Source of the DNA: Lycium barbarum
Lineage: Eukaryota > Streptophyta > Magnoliopsida > Solanales > Solanaceae
Length of the DNA stretch: 64,000 nucleotides
Assembly (NCBI RefSeq): GCF_019175385.1
Contig: NC_083342.1
Coordinates: 117,800,376 to 117,864,375 of the forward strand
Reading direction: 5' to 3'
This document shows positions 12,612 to 22,909 of this stretch, piece by piece (the stretch's first letter is position 1; each line of letters starts with the position of its first letter). A program made the translations under genes and the position numbers. The notes under the pieces were generated by a model, which was given only the letters and a program-made list of their open reading frames with translations, did not search any database and was not told the DNA's origin.

Positions 12612-12780
12612 AAACTTCAATTTACGACCTGGTTCTGCATTTCAACTGTGATTGTGCCCAATCTGTTCCTTTACCTGAAAACACTAAAAAAAACACGTAA
12701 AATCACATAGGCTAGCTTAAAAATAAGTAAAACTTATAGCCAAAAAGCATCGAATGTGGCGTAAAATCACGCCACATCAA

Positions 12781-14664
12781 CTTGCACAGTAGGCGGCTCA
12801 ACATACTCTGCCGGTGGTGTATAATTGGGAGCGAAACTCAACATCGTCCCTAGAGAGGCAGCAGCCATGGACTCTGTATTAATGTGGCTAAACATCTCTG
12901 CTATTTCCTTCACTTCATTAGACTTGGTTGGATCTTGGATAGTCTCCTGAGCCAACCCGTACGATTCTTGATGTCCTAAAGCCTAAAAAAAAATTAAATT
13001 ACAAGATTTGATAGTGGTCTAAGACGCATATAAGCTCATCAAACATCTAATGGAATGTAATGTACATACCAGTGCCTCATGCCTGCCTGCCATGTGTTGG
13101 TATCCTCTATCCACATTATGCGCAGGATTTCCTATGAAAGTGCGCGAGTGACGTCAATACCAACAAAAATACTCTGATAATGAGTCTGGGTCTTGAGTTT
13201 CATACTCGGCCAGAATTACTCTTTGTCGACGATTTTCCCACAAAAAGTCTGTTTGTGTAAAATTTTGTTGATCCTTCACTGTTATAGCATACCGCTTGTC
13301 ACGTTTGAAATGAAAAGGATCAATCTCAACACATGGTTCCGGAATATGTTGCTTCCTACCGAACTGTTTGATAACGCGGTCTACCATGTGCCACTCTCGA
13401 TAGATCCCACAAATAAGGGAAACCTGCGCCATCCAAATAAATCGGCCACACCGACATCACTCAGGGAGTCCATTAATGATGGCCTCTGAATAAGGCTGCC
13501 ACACAAACTACGATAGAAAGAACATAAAATTACATGATAATAAAATAAATAAATTACAGACAAGCGTAACTATTATATCAAAACGCCATTAACGACCATA
13601 ATTATGATAAAATACCTGACCATCTGTTAGGTTGTCCAATACATCCCTACATATGGGTAGCACAACACGTGCTTCATTTTCGCGAGCTTTACGATGAGTC
13701 CACTTTCGTGCAAGAGCCGTGTGTGGCTGAAGGGCCCTGAGTGGTGGCTGCATCGGTATAATTCGCTCCCAAGCCCAAACCTATATTAAAAATTTAAAAT
13801 AAATACATAAAAACCTTATAACTATCAAATAGGGCAACCAAATAAAATTATATAATTTTAAAGGTCACGTACCTGCAATAAGGAAATGAATCCACACACA
13901 TCCTTGGCTTTCTTCAACGAAGCGCGACATAAACAAGTATACAAATATGACAATGCAGCCGCTCCCTAAGCTTGTCTACTCATTGCTCTAAGGTCACGCA
14001 TGTCAAGCAAATAGTCTAAATTAAGTAAGTCACCGGACTTATCCGGAAATATTGTGCTGCCACAAAGCCATAGCAAGTACAACCTAACCCGTTGTTGCAC
14101 AACAATTTCTGGGGTCTGATCTGTAATGTCATCTCAGCCTCTAATATATTCAATTAATTTATTTAGTTCTAACCTACTAACACCATTAAAACAATCCAGA
14201 CCGGGTGCCCAACTAATAAGCTCATGGATTAATTGTTGTCACCCAACAATACTTATATTTCTAGCATTAACATCATTCAAGGGATTACCATTAACAACCA
14301 TGCCAAACATGAGCTCAATATCTTGTAATATGATGGTCGCCTCACCCATACGCAGATGAAAGGTGTGCGTCTCAGGACGCCATCTCTCTATAAGTGCAGT
14401 GATGACTGCCCAATCATATGATACACATCCTACCTCTACTACTCCCCTAAATCCACACAGGCCAAAGTAGTCAAGGATGCGAGGATGAAAAGGATGACGC
14501 TTCACGTGCTTCCAAAATTCGGTATCCGTGCGGCGTGGAAACAGGCATCCGGTCGGTCCTCTCAAGGCACCATCCCACACAGCCTGTGATCGATGTTTCT
14601 CCTGGAGTGTTAACACATTGTACACTTCTGGCCCCGGATGTACGCATACCCGTGGAAGCTCCAT
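12781..14664 (-). pseudogene. Plant mobile domain (MAIN-like / PP7 long-form type) gene remnant
   Basis: The minus strand starts at an ATG at 14664 with MELPRVCVHPGPEVYNVLTL, then QEKHRSQAVWDG, FGLCGFRGVVEVG, LIERWRPETHTFHLRMGEAT and LMFGMVVNGNPL. These are the recurring blocks of the plant mobile domain. The frame continues past a TGA after NISIVG into LELNKLIEYIRG and a second TGA, both where CGA or TGG would be expected. Further exon-like blocks follow at about 13870-14238, 13619-13780 (WKHR-type region) and 13154-13500 (REWHMVDRVIKQFGRKQHIP, HFKRDKRYAITV), then 12790-12975. Introns of about 90-120 bases separate them. The Athila LTR ends exactly inside the last block at 12780/12781. Decayed and truncated; biochemical role unknown. 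Confidence 0.8.
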
Positions 14665-16531
14665 ACCTTAGATAAAAAAAAATTGAAGTCCAGATCAAGC
14701 TATTTGGAGTAACTTACTATTAAAAAAATATATATTATTCCAATTTTAGCAGAACAAATATGCACTGGCTAGATAAAGCCAACTTCCATACGTCTTATTT
14801 AGAAACCATTGATAGTGGACCATATTAATACCTATAAGGTATAGACAAAATAATTGTCCACCCACTTAGACTTAGGTCCCATATAATAAAGCACTATCAT
14901 GACATTTTAAGTATCTTTTTTTTGGGCTACTGAGGCATCAATTAAGTTTCACTTTTCTGGCTATATAAATATCACATTAAAGGTACAATGAAAAATAGTT
15001 AGTTATTCAGATCTTTTATATAACAATCCACAAAAATAACAGTAACATAACAACAAATTTCTTCAAAAGTGCTACTAAACAAATCGAACCTTTTATATAA
15101 GAATGCTTCTAACAATCATATCTTAAGTTCAAATTAAAATAACACAAACATATATCTTATACGTATTAAAATAACACAAATAAAAAATAACAATTAAGAT
15201 ATATAAGACAAACAGATATCCTACATCTACGATAAATATACAATATTATATGAATTAGAAAAAATACCTTAATATAAATAGCACCAAAAGATAAAGATGA
15301 AGAAGTTGCTCCAAAAATTAGACTGTAATGCAGGGTTTAAAAAGAAAATAAATGGAGGAGAAGGAAAAAGAGAAGGAGACGGAGACGAAGTTCTGTAACT
15401 TCAAAAGATGGAAGAAGAGGCAGAGGAGAAAGGAGAAAAATTAGGGCAACAATGCACAATGAGTCGTGGACAGTACCACGTTTCACAAATATATGTTGTA
15501 AAACGTGGACTGATCCACGTTATACAAAATTATTTGTATAACGTGGATCAGTCCACGTTATACCATTAAATTTTTTTTTTTTTGGTTGATCAGTCTGACA
15601 TTGAAATAAAAATTTGGGGTATAACGTGGACTCCTCTACGTTATACCCGTTTTGGTATATATATTTTAGGCTACCCCTTTAAATTTATACCGTGTATTTT
15701 TATACCCTTTAAACTCCGGACTACTCATCTAAGAGGAAGAGGAAGCAATCCCTATCAAAAAAGAATTATTTTTAGGATTTGAACCACATATAACCACTAA
15801 TTAAAAAGGAATTAACGATCTCATCCATCCACCATCTCATCCATCCACCATATCATAGTGGTCCTATAATTTTTCCATTTTCCATCATATTTTTTAACAT
15901 GCTTTCATTAGTTTAACTTTTACCTTTTTCCATTCTTCCATCATATTTTTAACATGCTTTCATTAGTTTAACTTTTACCTTTTCTCTTATTCGTCATCAA
16001 TACTAAAAATACGACTTTCCCAACAATTTTATGACAGTACAAGAAGAATCTAAATGCAACGTCATCTTTAATCAGTTGCTAACACTTTTGTCAGATTATA
16101 CTTGATCAGTTGCTAACACTTTTGTCAGATTATACTTATCCCATGAAACTCAATCCACCGTCCGCCCCACAATTCCTCTCTATCAATTACTAGTTCTTTC
16201 TTTAAGAATATACTCTTCCCCACACAATCTAAAGTTCATGTTCAATCTTTAAAATTTTTAGAATACATTATATTTTTAAAACTATAATATGTAAAAGTTA
16301 ACATTAATAAGCTTTTTCTTACTTTTTTAATATATATCCCCATCTATATATATCCCCATCTATATGTTGTGTCATCATATCAAAAGTACTGAATTTAGTT
16401 GATATAGTGCCATCAACAAGTATAAATTTAGCCATTTGAGCGCAGCCAAAAATATTGTGAGCAACTGAGCATAGTGTTCCACAAAACAACTATATTATAG
16501 TACAAACTAAGTGCAAATTGCAACATATATA
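14665..16531. other. AT-rich intergenic region with short tandem repeats
   Basis: No credible gene. Holds the palindrome array at 15463-15642, listed separately. It also has a tandem repeat of about 55 bases at 15873-15980 (TTTTCCATCATAT...CTTTCATTAGTTTAACTTTTACC, two copies) and a 37-base duplication at about 16071-16137 (ATCAGTTGCTAACACTTTTG twice). A doubled TATATCCCCATC lies near 16331-16365. The last few hundred bases are the promoter and leader of the phospholipase gene. Confidence 0.6.
15463..15642. promoter_or_regulatory. Stacked CGTGGA/TCCACG palindromes upstream of the plant-mobile-domain gene
   Basis: 20-base dyads with arms AACGTGGA/TCCACGTT start at about 15463, 15502, 15540 and 15623 (intervals 39, 38, 83). 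The intervening segments are themselves imperfect palindromes (TTGTAAAAC against GTTTCACAA; GTTATACAAA against TTTGTATAAC). The array is about 800 bases upstream of the gene's ATG at 14664. It is roughly 190 bases upstream of a TATA-like CTATTTATATT (minus strand, near 15285). Function unknown; regulatory use is inferred from position. Confidence 0.5.
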
Positions 16532-17821
16532 ATGCAATGCCTAAATCAACTACTTTCAACCAACTACCAGCATTTTGGACTTGCACCGCCTAATACTTGG
16601 CAATACTACTCTAGTACTCTAAAATCGAGTACTGCTCGCCGAAGAATCAAGATCAGTAACTCCTGCGATCCTAGCTCCGGTCATTGCCAGCTCATCGATA
16701 ACGACAAACTCGGAGGGAGGTGGATGGACTTTCAAGGAATCAAGAATTGGGACGGTTTGCTTGATCCTCTAGACAATGATCTTCGCGAGGAAATCCTAAG
16801 GTACGGAGAGTTTGTCGAAGCAGCGTATAGCTGCTTCGACTTTGACACGTCATCATCCACGTATGCAACATGTCGGTATCCCAAGGATACGATGCTGACA
16901 CAGTGCGGACTGGGCCAGAGTGGGTACAAGGTAATAAAAAACTTGCATGCCACGTGTGCTGTTCAAATGCCACGGTGGATTGATAGATTCCCCAAGATGG
17001 TGTCGCCGCGATCCAGCTGGATTGGTTATGTGGCAGTATGTGATGATGTGGACGAGATTGCTCGGCTAGGTCGCCGAGACGTTGTGATTGCTTATAGAGG
17101 TACTGCCACTTGTTCAGAATGGCTTGAAAATCTACGTGCCACGCTGACTTGCTTGCCCGATGACATGGCACCTGAAAACAGTGAACCTATGGTACAGAGT
17201 GGATTTTTGAGCATGTACACGTCGAAAATTGAAGGTAATAGAAGTTTACAAGATACAATATTACAAGAAATTGCCAGCATTCTTAGTAATTATAGTGATG
17301 AGACTCTGAGTATAACACTTACAGGACATAGCCTTGGAGCAGCCTTAGCTACACTTACAGCATATGATATAACAACAAAATTTAATCACTTGCCAATGGT
17401 AACAGTGTTATCATTTGGAGGGCCTAGAGTTGGAAACAAGAGCTTTAGGTACCAGCTGGACAAAAATGGTACGAAGGTACTCCGAATTGTCAACTCTGAT
17501 GATCCCATAACAAAAGTTCCGGGATTCGTGATCGACGATGATGACATGGCAAGCGATGCCACGCTGACGAGATTGCCAAGCTGGCTTGAAAAGTGCATGG
17601 AAGATACTCAGTGGGTGTATGCTGAGGTGGGAAAGGAGCTTAAGTTGAGTAGCAAAGATTCTCCACATCACATTAGCAAAGGAAATGTGGCAACGTGTCA
17701 CGATTTGAAGACATATTTGCATTTGGTGAACAATTTTGTTAGCTCATCGTGTCCCTTCAGGGCCACAGCTAAGAAAGTAGTAAAGAGAGAATCACGTGAA
17801 AGAAAAGCAGCTCTTGTTTAA
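16532..17821 (+). CDS. DAD1-like class I phospholipase A1, plastid-targeted (PLA1-I beta/gamma type)
   Basis: A single-exon gene of 429 residues ending TAA at 17819-17821. The open frame extends to a GTG at 16511, but the first in-frame ATG is 16532 and is taken as the start. The lipase_3 (alpha/beta-hydrolase) domain fills residues 65-400. It has the block GLLDPLDNDLREEILRYGEF, SSWIGYVAVC, RRDVVIAYRGTATCSEWLEN (oxyanion region), the nucleophile elbow GHSLG with Ser267, and likely catalytic Asp324 (VNSDDPITKVPG) and His390 (CHDLKTYLHLV). The first ~60 residues are Ser/Thr/Arg-rich and suit a chloroplast transit peptide. The family hydrolyses acyl groups of galactolipids or phosphatidylcholine; DAD1 itself starts jasmonate synthesis. 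The long linker and motif wording resemble PLA1-I beta and gamma more than DAD1. Intact, with no frameshifts. Confidence 0.93.
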   Translation: MQCLNQLLSTNYQHFGLAPPNTWQYYSSTLKSSTARRRIKISNSCDPSSGHCQLIDNDKLGGRWMDFQGIKNWDGLLDPLDNDLREEILRYGEFVEAAYSCFDFDTSSSTYATCRYPKDTMLTQCGLGQSGYKVIKNLHATCAVQMPRWIDRFPKMVSPRSSWIGYVAVCDDVDEIARLGRRDVVIAYRGTATCSEWLENLRATLTCLPDDMAPENSEPMVQSGFLSMYTSKIEGNRSLQDTILQEIASILSNYSDETLSITLTGHSLGAALATLTAYDITTKFNHLPMVTVLSFGGPRVGNKSFRYQLDKNGTKVLRIVNSDDPITKVPGFVIDDDDMASDATLTRLPSWLEKCMEDTQWVYAEVGKELKLSSKDSPHHISKGNVATCHDLKTYLHLVNNFVSSSCPFRATAKKVVKRESRERKAALV

Positions 17822-18257
17822 TTAGATAAATTTTCTGATCCTCGTAGAATAAGAATACCATACCCCTCTTTACCAGCCAGTTTTGTTAAAAAAGGAACAA
17901 CAAAAATTGAAGTGGCAAAAAAGTGTACAGGGCCACAAACTTTTTTTGAGTCCGCCATATCCTATTTCCTGAGAGAAGGGTTTTTCGTTATCTTTTAAGA
18001 AAGCCCTCTGCTTATTAATGCCTATCCATGACGAAGAACCCATATTTTAATGTGTATATCAAGATCACATAATCATGAATACAGGATCAAACAAATCTGG
18101 ATATTTATCTTGAGTAGTCCCTTTAAGTCTACGTACTGTGATACTTTTGAAACCACCTCTACGAGACGAGAAAGTATGATTGTATGAAATTTAATAGGTT
18201 TAAGTGCTTTATAAAAACTTATCATTTCTATTATGTTATATTAAAGGGGATTATTGA

Positions 18258-18788
18258 ATGTGCCTTATGCAAGGCTGCTGATGAGGACGTGGACCATCTC
18301 TTCTTCAAATGCCCTTATTCTAAGAATTTGTGGACTAAGTTACTAGGCTGGCAAGGAGTGCATCGACAGGCCCTAGGCTGGAATGCAGAGCTAGCATGGG
18401 CGGGTAAGTTTGTGACTGGGAAAAATGCTAGAACTATGGTGTACAGAATGGTGTTGGCAAGCTGTGTCTACTTCATATGGCAGGAAAGAAATAATAGGAT
18501 ATTCCAGGACAGCGCTAGGCCTCATGAAGTATTATGCAAGATGATAGTGCAGGAAATACATTTTCGGAGTGCCAGATTCTCAAAACTGGCTGGTGCGCTA
18601 AAGAACATGAATTACTACCCGTAGAAGTAATAAGTGAAATCTTGAGTTCATGTAGAAGGAAGTATAATGGGTAACTGGGATGGTCTCTGTTTGTTTGCAG
18701 GTTGGGGTATGTCCAACCTTTCTGGGGGTTCAATTTGCTTGTACACAAATCCCTTGGTATATAAAGAACACTTATTTACCAAAAAAAA
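18258..18788 (+). mobile_element. 5'-truncated LINE with RVT zinc-binding tail
   Basis: It encodes the zf-RVT domain found at the end of plant L1-type LINE polyproteins (CALCKAADEDVDHLFFKCPY, then YFIWQERNNRIFQ), stopping at 18624. About 160 bases of 3' tail and an A run follow at 18781-18788. The insertion is bracketed by a perfect 15-base direct repeat AAAGGGGATTATTGA at 18243-18257 and 18786-18800, the target-site duplication, overlapping the A tail. The open frame that begins at 18184 merely runs in from host DNA. Confidence 0.88.
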
Positions 18789-18847
18789 GGGGATTATTGA
18801 CTACTGCATAAAAATTTGGAATTAACTCATGCATTGGATTTATTCTA

Positions 18848-19895
18848 GGGAAAAGGGTCAAATATACTTTTCTATTTTAGTTTATTAGTCAATTTTGCTC
18901 TCCATTAGCGAAAGTGGTCAAATATACCCTGCGGTTAGTAAATTGTTAGAAATACCCCCAATTTAACGGAAGTGACACATGGCAAGGTGAAAAATGACCA
19001 ATTAAATGTGACCATGTGGCATTTATGCAATTTATTTTAAAAACTAATTTCTTAATTAAAAGAAACTAATATTTCATTTTTAAAAACCCTTATAACCTTG
19101 CACTATTTATTTTCTACTCCCGCCGGCGGCGGTGACGGAAGTGTTACCTTTGAACAGTTCAAGAGGATGATAACTGGGGCTTAGTTTCTCAGTCAGCTTA
19201 ATTTGCAATTAATGGCAGGCGTTTAACTGAGCTTATTCCAGTAGATTAGTAGATAAATCTGTCCATTTCGTTTGACGTATTGATTTCTATAATAGTTTCA
19301 TATGTGGTGAAAGTGTTAATAGGAATTCGATTGACTAAAGTTAGATACTCGAATATCCTTATATCATTCATCCTTAGTTCGAAAACGTCAAATTGCGTAC
19401 TTTATTTTCTTTTCATTGTTTAGTGACGCGCATTGCATACTTCTTCTTCTGCGTTTCTTTTTTGTTGGTTCATAGTAAGTGCTTTAATTTGATGGGTTTA
19501 GATCTTGGAGGGGGGCACAAGAAGGAGGACAAATTCCTTGCTGAACAAGTATGCCATATTGCCATTGATTAAGTTCCGGAAAAATTCCGGCCACCACCAC
19601 CGGCGGGAGTAGAAAAGGAAGCAGGGGCAGGGTTATAAGTTTTTTTTTTTAAAAAAAAAATGAAATACTAGTTTCTTGTAATTAAGAAAATAGTTTTAAA
19701 ATAAATTGCCAAAATGCCACATGGTCACATTTAATTGGTCATTTTCCACATCAAACTTGCCATGTGTCACTTCCGTTTAATTGGGGTAATTTCTAACAAC
19801 TTTACTAACGGCAGGGTATATTTGACTACTTTCCCTAACGGAGGGCAAAATTGACTAATAAACTAAAGTAGAAGAATATATTTAACCCTTTTCCC
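18848..19895. mobile_element. Mutator-like element with about 270-bp terminal inverted repeats
   Basis: The left end GGGAAAAGGGTCAAATATAC (18848) and the right end mirror each other for about 270 bases (18848-19115 against 19620-19895), with matching words such as GTGACACATGGCAAG and CCAATTAAATGTGACCATGT. A perfect 9-base target-site duplication TTTATTCTA sits at 18839-18847 and 19896-19904, the size typical of MULEs. It is 1048 bases long and encodes no transposase, so it is non-autonomous. The matching site in the paralogous copy near 26310 lacks the element. Confidence 0.9.
19131..19184 (+). pseudogene. Captured EF-hand tail inside the MULE
   Basis: Immediately inside the left inverted repeat the plus strand reads GDGSVTFEQFKRMITGA then TAG. 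This is the pattern of the last EF-hand loop and exit helix of calmodulin-like proteins, with loop Asp and Gly and a Gln where the usual Glu-12 sits. Only 17 residues are visible and nothing upstream continues it. Read as a host gene fragment picked up by the element (Pack-MULE style); chance similarity cannot be excluded. Confidence 0.4.
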
Positions 19896-20035
19896 TTTAT
19901 TCTATCTACACATATAATTTTTGGACGAATGGAATTTATTTAATACTACTATTTAAAACCATGGAACTTAATTAGCGCGTCTACTTAGCGAAATTGTATT
20001 TAATAATATCACCCCAAAGGTAGCATATCGAGTAT

Positions 20036-20964
20036 TAGGGGTGTACATGGACCGGGTTGGTTCGGATTTTTTAAACACCAAACCAAACCAATTGCGTCGG
20101 GTTTTTAAATTTATACACCAAACCAAACCAATAAAATTCGGGTTTTCTCGGGCTATTCGGTTTTCTCGGATTTTTCGGATTTTTTTTTCGGAATAGTCTT
20201 GATACAATACATATAACTTTTACTTCAAATATTTCTGTCCTAATAAGATACAATTATATAATTAAAGTGTTTCTTAAGAAAATAACACAAAATGTGAGAA
20301 GAGTGATAACATTATATTAAAATATTCAACAAAAACTAATAAAATCGGTTAAAATAAATATTGCTAATTAACAAGTTATAAAGAAAATGACCATAATCTA
20401 AAAACACTAAGTCATGCTAAAATAAGCACGGCTAATAAGTATTAGTTACATAAAAAGGAAAGAAAACTTAAGTTATGTATTTTCACTATCTAAACTAATT
20501 ATGCAAAACTAAAGAATAGATATTCAACATTATTGTCATTCCTAGTGATTAATTGAATTTCTTTTGTTAGCGTTAGTGTTGAGCTGGTTTTGGTTTGAAC
20601 TTTATTTGAGTTACAAATATCCATAGGATTTAAAACTTATTGACATTCAAAATTCTAAGTTCAAGCTTGAATAATATGATAATAGATAAAAAAAACTACG
20701 AAAAAATAAAAGAAATATCTATAAATTCTATTACAAATAAATATTTTTATGTATAAAATATTTTAAAAATTGAATACAAGTAATGTCGAGTTGGTTTGGT
20801 TCGGTTTGACTTTTTTTAGTTAAAACCAAACCAAACCAATTATGATCGAGTTTTTTTTCTCAACACCAAACCAAGTCAAACCAAACCACTAGTCGAGTTT
20901 TTTTCTCGGTTTGACTCGGTTTATCGGTTTGATGTGGTTTGTCGGTTTACTTTGTACACCCCTA
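20036..20964. mobile_element. Non-autonomous hAT-like element
   Basis: The ends TAGGGGTGTACA (20036) and TGTACACCCCTA (20964) form a perfect 12-base inverted repeat. The flanks carry an 8-base target-site duplication TCGAGTAT (20028-20035 and 20965-20972), as hAT transposases make. Subterminal repeats of AACCAAACCAA and GGTTTGGTTCGG are dense at both ends. The interior is AT-rich with no coding sequence. The homologous site near 26445 in the paralogous copy is empty. Confidence 0.9.
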
Positions 20965-21561
20965 TCGAGTATATCGACTCACAGAGACATGTGAGAAGCA
21001 AAAGCAAGTTAAAAAGTTATGTATTAACCCATCTTTTAAACCAAAGGACCAAATGTATCATGCCAATCTCAACAAGTGGAGAAGGACAAGTAATAACTTT
21101 AAATTAGTTTCTTCTCCAACTTTTTGGTGTTGCATCTGGACGGGGAATGTAATTTGCTCTTATTTTGCACCAGTAACATAGAACTGCCTTAGCAATACAT
21201 GTTATTAAGGTAAATTTCTTGAAAACAAATCCGTCTCAAACTGGAAGAAGAATACACAAATGAACTTTTTAGTTGAATAACTTGAAACAAAATGATATAT
21301 TCCTCCGGCAATGTGAACATACAAGCAATGATGCATTTTATTAATTCACTTATTACATTGTACAACAGTAAAAAAATGTGAAATTGTAACGAGATTTGTG
21401 TAATAGTTTCTCCTCTAGTTCGCTCTGTAGTGGTCGTATCCCTTTCCCTAGCTGCCTCCGCGAAAAAAAATGACTCCGTTCACTATTAACTAATAAGCCA
21501 TAGCTGTTCTTCTTGGTTGCCTCAGCTCATGATAGTATGACACAACCTAAGCGGACACTGT

Positions 21562-21796
21562 CACCACTAAAAAATCATTATTTTCCCACTAAATTTCCTA
21601 CTGAAAAATGTTCATTGGCCATTTCACACAGGGAAAAACCTAAATAGTAGTGTTGTCACACCGAAAATCAGGGAGTTTCTTAGCATTTCAATGGGAACCT
21701 ATTTCCCACCATATTTTCCGAGTGAGCTGGTTCGGTGGGAATGAGGTGGGACAATCATACTGAATGTCGATGGGAAAAACCTCTATTTCTAGTAGT
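21562..21796. mobile_element. Small CACTA-like MITE
   Basis: About 235 bases present in the duplicate but absent from the corresponding place at 26930-26942. The left end CACCACTAAAAAATC and the right end ...TTTCTAGTAGT are imperfect inverted repeats of the CACTA type. The precise target-site duplication is unclear because the flanks differ slightly. Confidence 0.6.
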
Positions 21797-21807
21797 ACGT
21801 ACATACT

Positions 21808-21906
21808 TCAAAATCCGGGTAACACTGAGAGATCTACTATTCCCCTTGGCAAGTCTGCTATTTTCTTCAGCAGTGCAAGCCGGTTTGTCCTGATCCGTTC
21901 GTCTTC
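21808..21906 (-). pseudogene. Duplicate of the last exon of glycyl-tRNA synthetase
   Basis: It encodes 32 residues plus stop, identical in protein sequence to exon 30 of the gene ([13 protein letters not shown] ... [11 protein letters not shown] at 21810-21808), and keeps a good splice acceptor (TATTGCAG at its upstream edge). It differs from 26948-27046 at four bases, all third-position synonymous. No other exons of the gene are present here. It could be a relic or an alternative last exon. Splicing to it would have to skip the USP-domain gene that lies between. Confidence 0.8.
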
Positions 21907-22909
21907 CTGCAATATGCATAACGAACAATTAACTTGAAGAATGGGAGGCACAAGTATGCACTATAGTTGTATCAGCATGCTTCACCAAAACTTTGCAGCT
22001 ACGTTGGTTCATCGTAACATACATAATTGCTTTCCAGGTGTGAGAAATGTGCACATTGTGTAAATCAAATGAACGAATTGTAGTAGGAAAAAGCTCTTAG
22101 TATTATAGTTAAGAAACGAACTGCACGTACAATTCTCCTAGCAGGAAAACTACAGGGCAGAAAAGTATTACAGGGCAGAAAAGTATCAAAACTATCCTTT
22201 TCAACTGAGGCGTAGTAATAGTTGTTATAATTGTATTGAGAGTGAATTCTGACATTAGAATTAAGAACATTTCATACTAAATCCAAAACCTTAGTTACAC
22301 TTGAACATAGTGTACACTCGAAGAGAGAGTGGCTTCAAATATGATGTTTGGTACCAAATCTATCAGAATTTATTTGAATTATTCAGAAAAAAAAAACAAT
22401 GTCTAGTTGCCAACTAGTGGAGGAATATGCAAATGGAGATGTCTAAGCTAAAACACAGCCATGTCCAATTGCAACTGTGCAGATGTTGAGCTAGAACAAA
22501 ATCATAAAGATAGCACAAGATAGCAGGCACGGAATATTTGCCGCAAATGAAGCTTGAAAAACTGTAGAGCAGCTCTCTAACATGGTCAATGGACTTTCTT
22601 CAAGAATTGAAATGAAGAAATAACTGGGAGGAGCAAGTATCTATAATTTAGGCAATTTAATAGTTTTAGACATTATAAGACAGACTACCCTTCTTTTAGA
22701 TGAGAGAGAAACTGTATTAGAAAGGAAAAGCAGATTGATGCATGCACCAAGACAGGAAGGCGTTCAATCGGAAGCTAAGAAGAAGAAACTTAACAAAGCA
22801 AACATCATACTCTATTCGATGCGCTTCAATTAAGATAGGAAAAAACATGGTAAGCAGAGACTATAAGCCTATACCCTGTTGGATGTGCACGACTCAAGAT
22901 TATATGGTC

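Larger units (their letters stand above)
1..12780 (-). mobile_element. Athila-type Ty3/gypsy LTR retrotransposon, defective, 3' end outside window
   Basis: A gypsy element on the minus strand. Reading 5' to 3' it runs LTR (12780-9836), tRNA-Asp primer binding site, gag, protease, reverse transcriptase, RNase H, integrase, a long spacer and an env-position ORF. This order, the tRNA-Asp PBS and the extra ORF after pol are hallmarks of the Athila lineage. The 3' LTR would lie left of base 1, so neither LTR-LTR age nor the target-site duplication can be read; the right flank begins ACTTG at 12781. The 5' LTR is split by a solo LTR of a related family. Gag and pol carry several nonsense changes and at least one frameshift, so the copy is non-autonomous. 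It landed in a plant-mobile-domain gene. Confidence 0.9.
9836..12780 (-). repeat. 5' LTR of the Athila element, split by a solo LTR
   Basis: On the plus strand the LTR runs from TGATACGCTC at 9836 to GCCACATCA at 12780 (TG...CA ends, inverted TGAT/ATCA). The part at 10569-12090 is a later insertion, leaving about 1.42 kb of original LTR. On the minus strand there is a TATA box CTATAAATAG at 12234-12225. Four pairs of palindromes (12290/12309, 12376/12395, 12482/12501, 12584/12603) lie upstream of it, the nearest starting 56 bases away. The 5' tip folds as an inverted repeat (GTGGCG ... CACGCCAC, about 12757-12777). Confidence 0.88.
18801..22909 (-). repeat. Diverged duplicate of the 3' end region of the glycyl-tRNA synthetase gene
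   Basis: Sequence here aligns by eye, in the same orientation, with about 26270-27788: 3' flank, last exon, last intron and part of what lies beyond. Landmarks are GACATGTGAGAAGC versus GACGTGAGAAGC (20990 / 26460) and GGCAATGTGAACATACAAGC (21308 / 26684). The last exon and GATTGATGCATGCACCAAGA (22734 / 27618) also match. The match stops near 22909, just before the position of exon 29. The duplicate is stretched by a MULE, a hAT element, a CACTA-like MITE and about 300 unmatched bases at 22140-22430. The copy near 27 kb serves as the empty-site reference. Confidence 0.85.

Noticed and set aside
16511..16531. Upstream start of the phospholipase frame
   Set aside because: The codon at 16511 is GTG. 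The first in-frame ATG is 16532, so the CDS was shortened by seven codons.
18184..18257. Start of a small gene leading into the zinc-binding domain
   Set aside because: This part is host DNA left of the LINE's target-site duplication; the frame is accidental.
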